Shown: positions 41,801 through 49,082 of the stretch, piece by piece | Position numbering within the stretch: the first letter of the stretch is position 1 | Layout: each line of letters opens with the position of its first letter | Origin: Rheinheimera sp. SA_1 | GTDB taxonomy: Bacteria > Pseudomonadota > Gammaproteobacteria > Enterobacterales > Alteromonadaceae | Length of the DNA stretch: 64,000 nucleotides | Assembly: GCF_001669775.1 (NCBI RefSeq) | Contig: NZ_LXWK01000011.1 | Span: 620,001 to 684,000, forward strand | Reading direction: 5' to 3' | Made by a program: the position numbers and the translations under genes | The notes under the pieces: generated by a model | Databases searched by the model: none | The model's input: the letters and a program-made list of their open reading frames with translations, nothing else | Told to the model about the DNA's origin: nothing

Positions 41801-44800
41801 GCAGCTGGTTGCAGGCAACGATATTCCAGGCCATTCGCGGTCAAGCGTAGTTGATCTTCAGTCAACGGCGCACTGACAAGCTCCAGCAACACCGAAAACG
41901 GGGTATCTGTGCTGCAATCCAGCTGAATAAGCTGTAAATCCGGTCGCTCCGCCGATAACACCGCATACATCACCCGGCTGATAGCCGCCCATAAGGGTTC
42001 ATCCTGCCCATGGGGTTGTCGTCTGATGATGACTAGCCGGGTCAGTCCATTGGCCGTCCATGTGCTGAGCGGTTGCAGGATGTCCATCTGCTGCCTGACA
42101 ACATGATAAAACGTCGCTGCATCGAAACCGGTACCACAGTCAAGATCTAGGACCAACTGCCAGTTGCCGTCAGCCGCCGACAGGGCCGGCAATACAGTGT
42201 TTAAATCCGTTGGCAGGGGCTGCAGCAGAATATCCGGCTGTTCCGCTGTGACTTCAGCCTTGTCCAGTTGCCCCTGATAGAACCAGATGGTTCTCAGCGC
42301 CGGAGCGGACTTTTTCAGCGCAAGCGACAGCGGCTGCCAACTCAGTGTCCAATCAGGCAGAGAATTCGGCACGGAACCTGCGCCCCCTCTCGCAGTGCGG
42401 GCTTGCACCGGCTTATACCAGTAGGGCTGCCGGTCAAAGGTATACAACGCTAAATCGATTGCCGGATCAACGGGGACGTAGGCCAGCGTCTCCGGTCGAA
42501 GCCTGATGCCGGCAAGGAACAGCGTTTCGGCGCTATGTTGCCATGCGCTATTCCCCTGTCCGGCACGGGCCAGACTGGCCAAAAAGTGATCGGGTGCCGC
42601 CTGGACCAGCGGTCTGATCATTGATAACAACGTATTGCCTGGACCCAGCTCCAGCCAGTGACTGATCCCGCTGTGCTGAGCCTGCAAGACCGCATCAGCA
42701 AAATACACCGGCTCGACGATATGACGGGCCCAGTAGCCAGGGTCGCTAAGCTCAGCGGTCACCCGCCGGCCCTCCAGCGTTGAATATACTGGTATATGCG
42801 GTTGGCCGAATGCAATCGTGTTGGCGATAGTCTGAAAATCAGCGGCGGTTTGCTGCATTAAAGCAGAATGAAACGCATGAGATACTTCGAGCCGCTGGGT
42901 GCGGACTTGCTGCGACGCCAACTGCGCCAGTAATTGGGTTAACTGGGTTTTATCACCAGACACAACAGTGTTGTCGTGGTTGTTTACCGCAGCGATCCCA
43001 AGCCCTGGATGATCTGTCAGCCATTGCCGTACCGTCGCAACGCTGGCAAAAATAACCGCCATCGCCCCATTATCTGGCAAACTGGCCATCAGCAACGCCC
43101 GCTTGCTGATCAAAAACAACGCCTGTTCAGCAGTCAATACGCCAGCCAGACAAGCCGCCGCGTATTCGCCGACGCTATGACCAAGCACCGCCTGCGGCTT
43201 GATCCCACTCGCCAGCCAGGCATCCGACAAAGCCAGTTGTAACGACAGCAACGCGGGCTGGGCATAATAGGTATCGGTCAGCGCGGGCGCGTTGTCGTCC
43301 CATAAAAAGGCAATTAAATCCATCCGATGATGGGTCGCCAGCCACTGCTGACAGCTGTCCAGTCGCTGCCTGAAGGCCATCGATTGTTGATAGAGTTCAC
43401 GCCCAACTCCCCGATACAGCGCGCCTTGTCCGGTGAACACAAAAGCCAGCGCCGGCGCACTTACTGCGCAAGTACTGACAATCTCTTGCTGTAACGCGGC
43501 AATCAGCCCAGTAAGGCTCTGCGCCCGCACACTGGCTTTGTGCTGAAAAAACGGCTCTTGGCGCCAGGCTTTCGCGCAATAGGCCTGCGCCGGTGTGTTG
43601 GTCAGCAGACTTAACTGATAGGCATGCGAGCGCGCTAGCGCCTGCAAAGAAGACGCCGATACCGCACTAAGCGGTAACCATAAATCAGCAGCTGCTTCGG
43701 CCATCGCGGGCACCGGCGCAGTGGCTGGCGCTGCGGCCAGCACAATATGGCTATTGGTTCCGCCAAAACCGAATGAACTGACCCCGGCGATTGCCGTGTC
43801 ACCGGAAGGCCAGGCCTTCGTCGCGGTAACCACATTTAATGAAGCTTTGGCATAATGCAAAAATGAATTCGGAGTATTGAAATTTAAAGATGCCGGTATC
43901 GTTCGGTGGTAGAGCGCCAGGGCTACCTTGATCACGGAAGCAATCCCGGCTGCAGCTTCCAGGTGTCCCAGATTTGTCTTGACGGAACCAATATCGACTT
44001 TATCTGCACGATTATGACTGAAAATCTTGTTTAACGCTTTGAACTCAATCGGATCGCCAAGTTTGGTGCCGGTGCCGTGCGTCTCAATATAACTAACCTG
44101 AGCAGCGCTAACCCCTGCATCCAGCAATGCCGACCGGATCACCGCTTCTTGCGCTTTCGGGTTAGGCGCAGTCAGACCATTACTCTGACCGTCTGAATTC
44201 ACCGCTGACCCCAGCAACTTCGCGTAAACTCGGTATTGTTGCTGTGGGCCCGGTGGCAGGGCTCTGATAAAAATACAACCGACCCCTTCGCCGCGAACAT
44301 AGCCGTCCGCACGATCATCAAAGCTGTGACAGCGATAACTAGGGGACATAAAGCCCGCCCGCAAAAAGCCCAATGTGGTCATCGGTGACAGATTCGCCTG
44401 TACGCCACACACCAGCGCCGACTGACACTGCCCCTGCCGGATTGCTTGCATCGCCAGGTGCAGAGCCACCAGCGACGACGAGCAGGCCGTATCAACAGCC
44501 ATACTGGGTCCGGTAAAACCATAGAAGTAGGACAAGCGGTTCGCAGCGATAGCATGAGCATTGCCCGTCCCCGCTTTCGCCTCACCATGACCGGACACTA
44601 ATGTCGCATATTCGTAAGCCGAGACCCCGACAAACACACCGGTGTCAGATCCCCGGATTTCATCCGGACTCAAGCCGGCATCCGTCAGGGCATGCCAGCT
44701 GGCCTCCAGCAATAAACGCTGTTGTGGATCCATGCACTCGGCTTCTTTGGGAGAGATGTCAAAAAACTGCGGATCAAACTGTTCAATGTCATCGATGTAC

Positions 44801-44997
44801 CCCCCCTGCATACCAGCTAAATCCTGCGCTGCATGTTCAATGGCTGTATCGACAGGCCAAAGTGCGAGCCGCGCAGCCGGAATTGGCCGCACAGCCTGTT
44901 GCTGCTGCGTCAGCAACTGCCAGTACTGTTGACGGTTCTGCGCGCCGGGAAAGCGACATGAGATACCAACAATCGCAATTTCACTTTGGTTAAACAT
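35809..44997 (-). CDS. Bimodular type I PKS, KS-AT-KR-ACP-KS-(AT remnant)-DH-KR-ACP
   Basis: 3062 residues; ATG with TAGGAAAA upstream. Module 1: KS1 (TACSSSL near 172), AT1 (GHSVGEYAAA near 606, SHAFHS: malonyl), KR1 (GATGEIG near 1087; catalytic Tyr present but the Asn four residues on is Ala, SYAAAAAF) and ACP1 (GLDSV near 1384). Module 2: KS2 (TACSSSL near 1616), then about 1870-2180 an AT-like remnant in which the GHSxGE serine motif is gone (GLDSPVSLL in its place). Next come DH (HQLFGQVVVP near 2222, LIDACFQ near 2392), KR2 (GGSGALA; YAAANAYL near 2832) and ACP2 (GVDSL near 2990). It should extend the acyl chain from the FAAL by two malonyl units, the second being dehydrated. Module 2 needs malonate from AT1 or from elsewhere in the cell. 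The stop lies one base before the next ATG. Confidence 0.93.
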   Translation of the reverse strand: MFNQSEIAIVGISCRFPGAQNRQQYWQLLTQQQQAVRPIPAARLALWPVDTAIEHAAQDLAGMQGGYIDDIEQFDPQFFDISPKEAECMDPQQRLLLEASWHALTDAGLSPDEIRGSDTGVFVGVSAYEYATLVSGHGEAKAGTGNAHAIAANRLSYFYGFTGPSMAVDTACSSSLVALHLAMQAIRQGQCQSALVCGVQANLSPMTTLGFLRAGFMSPSYRCHSFDDRADGYVRGEGVGCIFIRALPPGPQQQYRVYAKLLGSAVNSDGQSNGLTAPNPKAQEAVIRSALLDAGVSAAQVSYIETHGTGTKLGDPIEFKALNKIFSHNRADKVDIGSVKTNLGHLEAAAGIASVIKVALALYHRTIPASLNFNTPNSFLHYAKASLNVVTATKAWPSGDTAIAGVSSFGFGGTNSHIVLAAAPATAPVPAMAEAAADLWLPLSAVSASSLQALARSHAYQLSLLTNTPAQAYCAKAWRQEPFFQHKASVRAQSLTGLIAALQQEIVSTCAVSAPALAFVFTGQGALYRGVGRELYQQSMAFRQRLDSCQQWLATHHRMDLIAFLWDDNAPALTDTYYAQPALLSLQLALSDAWLASGIKPQAVLGHSVGEYAAACLAGVLTAEQALFLISKRALLMASLPDNGAMAVIFASVATVRQWLTDHPGLGIAAVNNHDNTVVSGDKTQLTQLLAQLASQQVRTQRLEVSHAFHSALMQQTAADFQTIANTIAFGQPHIPVYSTLEGRRVTAELSDPGYWARHIVEPVYFADAVLQAQHSGISHWLELGPGNTLLSMIRPLVQAAPDHFLASLARAGQGNSAWQHSAETLFLAGIRLRPETLAYVPVDPAIDLALYTFDRQPYWYKPVQARTARGGAGSVPNSLPDWTLSWQPLSLALKKSAPALRTIWFYQGQLDKAEVTAEQPDILLQPLPTDLNTVLPALSAADGNWQLVLDLDCGTGFDAATFYHVVRQQMDILQPLSTWTANGLTRLVIIRRQPHGQDEPLWAAISRVMYAVLSAERPDLQLIQLDCSTDTPFSVLLELVSAPLTEDQLRLTANGLEYRCLQPAATSAASVELAQLRADRSYLIAGATGEIGFAQAKSLVELGARQLILLSRSNCFKDSQQKQLEAWRRDGVDILTARLDLSQPDVQQQLDLVVQPAMPVGGIVHAAGLLADESISQLDWANLLSVSAVKVFGAWQLHRWSLDKTLEFFVLNSSLSSVLAPPHQCSYAAAAAFLDSLYQCRRAQNLPATCFNWGPLHGSGMAVAAQSGIAQSFVGQQSSQQMQLAFRRHFRSSERHICCVFDDERLAARTKLRPHVSLYQRWRAAGAADEQPATDWLRELSQVAADLRPSLLAGKIEACARVVLGLRDSQALALHVPLIEWGLDSVLALTLRNKLSAEIKQPLPSNLLFDHPSISALSAYILKLMLLDQAAVTSLQSLTPWSEQEPIAIIGLDCRFPGAVDGPEQFWDLLQSGRDAITELTDQRWDMAKYYSATPAVGKMTSKWAGLISDIGLFANEFFNISYAEAINIDPQQRVILETAWRTLEHAGVDPETLKGRTVGVYLGVGPNDYLRTKQLTPEALNAYMGTGNSLSVIAGRVAYFFGLQGPAMSIDTACSSSLVAIHQACQSIRAGECEMALAGGINLLLSADTNVVLSQAGMLAPDGRCKTFDLRANGYVRAEGCGLLLLKPLSQARDDGDRILAVIRGSAVNQDGQSQGLTAPNGHAQQQVIRQALRQANVTPDEVSYVEAHGTGTALGDPVEINALNQVYCQGTARRQPLLVGAVKSNIGHTEAAAGVAGVIKTVLSLQNQKIPPTLHLQQRNPHLVVDAVKMDFPVKVSNWPAGVALPVAAVSSFGFSGTNAHLILSAYLKTESSHVHRAGPAMLALSAKTPVELQAYARRYLGWLDQPQQVDWTDICKAHNWQRPLLTYRQIIVSTSKTGLRQQLQRLSTDISCIGTMSPTEPVARIQLCDVCPPDLQLLPAVIRMQFTALETEMAGQADLLATLPAEAVSLFMTQAAVLRYMQQIGIRSSGLDSPVSLLPLALWFAGSLELADALSLYCGNHEPLSFPLAPPQREISHQGQLYCSSQLTSREFWLGSPEVTPTYAETAAAVDVEIQLGLLLNNPANTCSESQLLTLVASWLTAGGQVDWQVVYGEPRGEVLTLPGYPFVQRDCWLPTQQTVMKTGLHPLLGERLPLPMSNEIRFSTTLSQQQLRYLADHQLFGQVVVPGAFYLSAALCALQELAGIAACTLSNIEFQRPLVLRADQTVQFQTLLRQTGEQIYQCQFLSCEQTSGSSWSVHASCDLVLSVMPMSDNSALALMQLGATELQRSTVQSDDFYQAFARRGYQLQGHFRLLADGYSGADYCIRAIEQQGKLIADAQHPLYAGLIDACFQTLASLVAESPDGLAHGQIYIPLALSQMNFRRKPVPGSPLFCGVKKLPQVRFTGVARSFTADISLWDEQGIVATFDQLVVSVASEHVFRQDMAQQSLCYQLDWRPLPASGTELKGQPSPLLVLSATTSFDESAVETIRDDDIDEILARLQKLGKTGDPVPVVCLWPFESATAQSAQVPVALMMRLTTLALALEQQTSCQTRLVLVTRDAVNQSVQPAQASIWALGRTLQAELSGIEVATLDLAQTSLPSIAVLRDLVQATAHTRQLRLTVNQPELPWLSRQRPESTQRYQYRSDGSYLITGGSGALARLLTQHLLSQGATDIVLVSRSGRLPLLDPLPADVRVTAYQADLSEPADVSRLMQQLNGQHQALIGVFHAAGVLLDKPLYRMTDDDFTHVAQAKVTSLLHLEQALGTQRPAFILCFSSAAAMFGAPGQANYAAANAYLSAWAAQPATNPVRRLSISWGPWDVHDGMASALQAQQTYQSRGIRLLQAGVALQLMDMVLQQGVNNLLIADVDWPVFASTLQRRPRWSLYDEVAPAQTAANTDSQNSLAAQVLQADPSLRQTMLADWLTQWLADKLMAQTIDPQQSFLLLGVDSLVALQLRSDVKQLFQIELKIEQVLGDSVNSVNGLTQHLLERLAEPASQVLNGQTEKLTFVHKKTNIMKI

Positions 44998-45066
44998 CTG
45001 ATTTTCCTAAGTATTTATAATTATTCATCCAACCCACTGCAGCTACAGGACCAACGCCAGCCTCAT

Positions 45067-46302
45067 TCAGCAACTGGCCGAAAATGTCAGTGGGAATTTG
45101 CGAAAACCCCGGATAATAATGCTACGGCGCCGGACGATGTCGGCGGTTACTGGTCTGAGATTGGGCAACTGGACCAGCGCCTTTATCGCACTTTGCATTT
45201 CCATCCGGGCCAATGCCGCTCCAAGACAAAAGTGCCGCCCAGCCGCAAACGGCAAATTGTTATTCATCACTCTGGCCAAATCCAGTTGGTTGGGCTGTTC
45301 GAATTGCGCCGGATCACGGTTTGCAGCCGCCAGACACAAATAGACACTTGCCCCCTTTGGCAATTCGTATCCAAACAACTGCACGTCTTCCTGCGCTTCA
45401 CGCACAATAAACTGGGTCGGGGTATCAAAACGGATCAATTCTTCGGTTGCACTAGCAATACTCACATCTCCGCTGCGCAGCCGATCCAGCTCCGCCGGGT
45501 TGCAGATTAACGATAAAACACCATTGGCTATCGCGTTACCGGCAGTCTCATGTCCAACGCTGAATAACATCGCACAGATACTGATGATATGCGCTTGCGA
45601 TAACGGCCCCTCCTCGTCTTCGTAGCGCAGCAAATTGCTCAACAGGTCGTCCTGTAGATTCTGCCGTTTCTCCTGCAGGATCTCTTGCATGTAGTGAGAA
45701 AACTCCTCAGACGCGCGGACGATATCTTCGTAGGTGCCAATCGGTTGTGGTCGTTCAAAAATCTTAAATAACATGGTTGCCCACTGAAAGAACTGCGTTT
45801 TGTTTTTGATAGGCATTCCCAACATGGCCGCCATTGTTAGGGTCGGCAAGCGTAACGCAAAATCGTCCATCAGTTCGAGTCGGCCATGTTTTTTCGGTTC
45901 ATGCAACAAGCTGTCAGCAATCGAATCAATCGTTGCCGCCAGTTGTTTAACTGAGTTTGGTAAAAACGCTTTGGTTAAGGCTCTACGTGTTCTGGGGTGC
46001 TCCAGCGCATTTAAGAAAAATAACCAGGATCCAATCACGCCGCTGGCCAACTCAAACTTTTCCGGCTCTTTTGCCAGATAGCCTTTATTTTTTAAATCCT
46101 TCGGTAAGTCTTCCACTTCAAACCGTGAGTCCAGCAAGACTTCCCGCACATCTTCGTAACGAGACAAGACGATCAGATCACCGCGATAGCCGCGGCTTTT
46201 GTAGACCGGAGCCTTGCTCCTGAGTTCATCCAAAATCGGGTAAGGGTCAACATAAAACTCTGGTGTATAAGGATTAAATTGATACATTTTTTCATTATCC
46301 AT
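45067..46302 (-). CDS. Cytochrome P450
   Basis: 411 residues from the ATG at 46302. The signatures are clear: I-helix SVGHETAG around 249-255, ExxR as E288-L-I-R291, and the heme loop FAAGRHFCLGAAL with ligand Cys359. No membrane anchor is visible, so it is a soluble bacterial type needing ferredoxin and reductase partners from elsewhere. It lies between the FAAL and the first PKS, so it probably oxidises the fatty-acyl starter or an early chain; the substrate cannot be told from the sequence. A GTG at 46362 would add 20 residues with no P450 similarity, so I prefer the ATG, which begins just before the usual FNPYTPEFYVDPYP region. Confidence 0.93.
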   Translation of the reverse strand: MDNEKMYQFNPYTPEFYVDPYPILDELRSKAPVYKSRGYRGDLIVLSRYEDVREVLLDSRFEVEDLPKDLKNKGYLAKEPEKFELASGVIGSWLFFLNALEHPRTRRALTKAFLPNSVKQLAATIDSIADSLLHEPKKHGRLELMDDFALRLPTLTMAAMLGMPIKNKTQFFQWATMLFKIFERPQPIGTYEDIVRASEEFSHYMQEILQEKRQNLQDDLLSNLLRYEDEEGPLSQAHIISICAMLFSVGHETAGNAIANGVLSLICNPAELDRLRSGDVSIASATEELIRFDTPTQFIVREAQEDVQLFGYELPKGASVYLCLAAANRDPAQFEQPNQLDLARVMNNNLPFAAGRHFCLGAALARMEMQSAIKALVQLPNLRPVTADIVRRRSIIIRGFRKFPLTFSASC

Positions 46303-46384
46303 GACTGGTGTTCCCAGATGTTGTTCATTCACCACGTACCGCGCAGCCAACAAACAGGCCACGGCGTACGTTCAATCTATCTGT

Positions 46385-48460
46385 TCAAACGACTTCAGAG
46401 GTAGTCTCGGCCAGATGCTCAGCCAGCTCGCCAATGGTTGGGTACTCATAAAACACCGTCGGCGATAACTCACGTTGCAGCAGATGTTGTAATTCCGCGG
46501 TGATCGCAATCGCTGTGGTCGAATTCATTGCAAAGCTGGCAAACGGTTTGTGCGGATTGATATGCAGGACCGGGATCCGGAGCAACTGGGCGATTTTGTC
46601 AGTCAACCACTGCGTCAATTCAGCCTCAGACCAGTGTTTGCCATCCGGCACGGCTGAGTTCTGCGACCAATCCAGAGGGTTCACCTGATCTGCCTCGCGC
46701 TCCAGCGCAATGTCTGTAAGCTCAAAGCAGACCTGCGCCGACCAACTTGCGATCGTGTCAAGTTGTCCACTATGAAAAAGCGTTTTCGCTTGTTCCCGCT
46801 GCACTTTGCCGCTGGTCGTGACCGGCAAACTACCGGTTTTTAACAGCAAAATCTGTGTTGGATACACCCCGTGTACCTGAGCGATGGCATTGTTGATTGC
46901 TGTAAAAATCTGATCGTGATCCGAAGAGCGGGATTGTGTGCGTTCCAACTCATTAACAAGTACCAAACCCTCACCGTTTGCACCATCCACAGCAAAAGTC
47001 GCTCCGCGGAAATCACGCAACGCTACATGACTGTTTTGCGCTGTACGTTCAATATCTTCAGGATAATAATTTTCACCATTGATGATAATTAATCCTTTCA
47101 GACGACCGGTTACATACAACTCACCTTGTTCATCGCAAAACCCAAGGTCGCCGGTACGCATGTAAAAGCCTGGTAAATCGACACATTCCGCTGAAAAGTT
47201 CTGCGTGGTCAGCACTGGGTCGTTGATGTAACCGCGTCCGACACTATCACCCTGCACCCAAATTTCGCCGATTTCAAAAGCCTCACAGCGTCGCTTTTGG
47301 TCTGGGCAGACAATTTCAATGCGAACGCCTGGACGCGCCAACCCGTTACTTACCAGCGATCTGCCCGGCTCATCCGCCGCAGCCAGCTCTGCTTTGCTGG
47401 TTTTCAGGCTTTGCTGACGTACTTTCAGTGTTTTATATGCGCTGGCTTTGTCGCCACCACTGACCATCAGTGTATTTTCCGCTAGGCCATAACACGGATA
47501 AAACGCCTGTTGTTTAAAGCTTGCGTCTTTGAAAAAATCGTAAAACGCCTGCATCGTCTGATGATCAACTGGTTCAGCGCCGTTAAAAGCCAGGTCCCAG
47601 CTAGATAAATCCAGCTCAGCTTTTTGCTCGGGCGTGATCCGGTCCAGACATAACCGGTACGCAAAGCTTGGCCCGCCCGTTGTATTGACCCGACGGGCTG
47701 TAATTTCCTGTAGCCAGCGAAACGGGCTTTTCACAAAATGAGTAGGCGACATTAACGCGACGGTAAATCCGGCGTACATTGGTTGCAAGATACAACCAAT
47801 CAGACCCATGTCGTGGTAGGCTGGCAACCAACCCAACCCCTGTGTTTCCCGGTGATGTCCAAACGCATTTTTGATGACCTCACTGTTATGCAGCAAATTT
47901 TGCTGGGTGACCTGAACGCCTTTTGGGGTACCGGTAGACCCGGAAGAGAACTGCAAAAAGGCTAAATCATCAGCGCGGAAATCCGGTCGTTGCCAGTCGT
48001 TGTGCTGATTCTGTGAAAAGGATTGAACATCAAAAATTTTAGCCTGTGCAATCGCCGCAAAGTCAGGGGCAAATAACGCGAGTTTTTCCGCTACGGCGGC
48101 GGTGGTGAGAATATGGCGAATTCCGCCCTGCTGTAAAATACTGTTGATGCGTTCAAACTGTTCCGGCCGCTTTTGCGGCGGTGCCGCGGGTACCGGTACA
48201 GCGTGACCATAACTGCATCCATAGAAAGCCCGGATAAACAACTCATTATCGGATAACAGCAGTAACACGTTCTGGCCGGCCAGTCCTTCCTGGCGGACTA
48301 CGGTGGCGAAACGCTGCGACGCCTCATCAAGCTCAGCAAAACTCAGCTGGGTATTGTCATGCGCGGATTCTTTAATAAAGACAACATAACTTTTATCAGG
48401 TGTTTCAGCCGCTCGCAGCCGGGCTAGGTCGCACAAACTAACAACCGAATTTTCCCGCAT
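46385..48460 (-). CDS. Fatty-acyl-AMP ligase fused to an acyl carrier domain (assembly-line starter)
   Basis: 691 residues. The FAAL part (about 10-590) has QFSSGSTGTPKGV near 175, the FAAL-typical WLPAYHDMGLIG, YPCYGLAENTL, MRTGDLG and GRLKGLIIINGENYYPEDIE. FAALs activate a free fatty acid as acyl-AMP and pass it directly to a carrier protein rather than to CoA. A carrier domain follows (about 610-685), whose serine sits in FAMNSTTA near 643; the residue before the Ser is Asn rather than the usual Asp. The ATG at 48460 is preceded by GAGGGGAAAATTT, a strong ribosome site, so the longer frame starting at 48514 is rejected. This is the first gene of the operon and supplies the lipid starter to the KS of 35809-44997. 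The fatty-acid length cannot be read from the sequence. Confidence 0.93.
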   Translation of the reverse strand: MRENSVVSLCDLARLRAAETPDKSYVVFIKESAHDNTQLSFAELDEASQRFATVVRQEGLAGQNVLLLLSDNELFIRAFYGCSYGHAVPVPAAPPQKRPEQFERINSILQQGGIRHILTTAAVAEKLALFAPDFAAIAQAKIFDVQSFSQNQHNDWQRPDFRADDLAFLQFSSGSTGTPKGVQVTQQNLLHNSEVIKNAFGHHRETQGLGWLPAYHDMGLIGCILQPMYAGFTVALMSPTHFVKSPFRWLQEITARRVNTTGGPSFAYRLCLDRITPEQKAELDLSSWDLAFNGAEPVDHQTMQAFYDFFKDASFKQQAFYPCYGLAENTLMVSGGDKASAYKTLKVRQQSLKTSKAELAAADEPGRSLVSNGLARPGVRIEIVCPDQKRRCEAFEIGEIWVQGDSVGRGYINDPVLTTQNFSAECVDLPGFYMRTGDLGFCDEQGELYVTGRLKGLIIINGENYYPEDIERTAQNSHVALRDFRGATFAVDGANGEGLVLVNELERTQSRSSDHDQIFTAINNAIAQVHGVYPTQILLLKTGSLPVTTSGKVQREQAKTLFHSGQLDTIASWSAQVCFELTDIALEREADQVNPLDWSQNSAVPDGKHWSEAELTQWLTDKIAQLLRIPVLHINPHKPFASFAMNSTTAIAITAELQHLLQRELSPTVFYEYPTIGELAEHLAETTSEVV

Positions 48461-48593
48461 AAATTTTCCCCTCATCAGTGATTTTGTTCTTGGTCTGCAC
48501 CTGCAATGCCGCACTGGATAGGTTAAACCGCCGATGAAAAATAGCCGACGCCAACCACTCAGGATGCATGAAACCGGACTTTCGCTGCAAGAA

Positions 48594-48607
48594 TCTCACG
48601 CATGAGA
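48594..48607. promoter_or_regulatory. Palindrome upstream of the FAAL gene, possible operator
   Basis: TCTCACGCATGAGA is an inverted repeat (TCTCA/TGAGA around CGCA) 134 bases upstream of the FAAL start codon. Its position suits a regulator site for the biosynthetic operon, but five-base arms can occur by chance. Confidence 0.25.
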
Positions 48608-48921
48608 CATGTTTTGCCGCAATGACTTTTGCCTAACAACCCAACAAATACCGGACAACATGATGGACCCCATCGTTTTGCATAAAACTGGCAAAGTATC
48701 TCTTCAGAGACAGTCTGACTACGGCGGAATATCGTCCGTCAGTGCCATGGCGAATAGCAGTCTACACCCCATGGATCTGCGGCGGCCGGAAACAGCGCTC
48801 AGACAGCCTTAATCAGTGCCAGTTTGATTCTTGTTATCATGCGATTGGTGGTTGAATAAACTAAGTTACTGCATTTTAATCAGCATTTGAAGTTTTATTT
48901 ACCGACAGATGGATGAAGAGT

Positions 48922-48979
48922 CCGGGCTGATATTGTCACATCAGCCCGGTGGAGCGTGATAGCCCGCCGTGACACGGGC
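48922..48979 (-). terminator. Two adjacent hairpins after the serine hydrolase gene
   Basis: A perfect 10-bp stem (CCGGGCTGAT 48922-48931 with ATCAGCCCGG 48940-48949, 8-base loop) and a smaller stem (GCCCG 48962-48966 with CGGGC 48975-48979) follow the stop of the minus-strand gene 49083-50348. Neither has a good T-run, so termination is plausible from position but not textbook. Confidence 0.4.
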
Positions 48980-49082
48980 CTTGTCTGTAACTGTTATGAA
49001 AACATAAACACTGTGGTGCGTTAACGCGCAGAAATCGGCTGGTCATCAAAATCCAGATGCCAGCCATGTCGCAGCAGACTGT

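Larger units (their letters stand above)
48461..49082. other. Intergenic region upstream of the biosynthetic operon
   Basis: 622 bases without a convincing gene. It must contain the promoter of the leftward biosynthetic operon and the 3' end of the serine hydrolase transcript. I see a small palindrome at 48594-48607 and two adjacent hairpins at 48922-48979. I found no clear sigma-70 promoter and no Fur-box-like 19-bp palindrome. A 67-codon plus-strand frame at 48609-48812 has no recognisable features and looks accidental. Confidence 0.6.

Noticed and set aside
46303-46362. A GTG start giving a longer P450
   Set aside because: The extra 20 residues do not look like a P450 N-terminus and an ATG is available at 46302.
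48609-48812. A 67-codon plus-strand frame upstream of the FAAL gene
   Set aside because: No ribosome site, no motif and ordinary non-coding context.
48461-49082. Fur box for iron control of a possible siderophore operon
   Set aside because: I looked for a GATAAT-rich 19-base palindrome on both strands and saw none.
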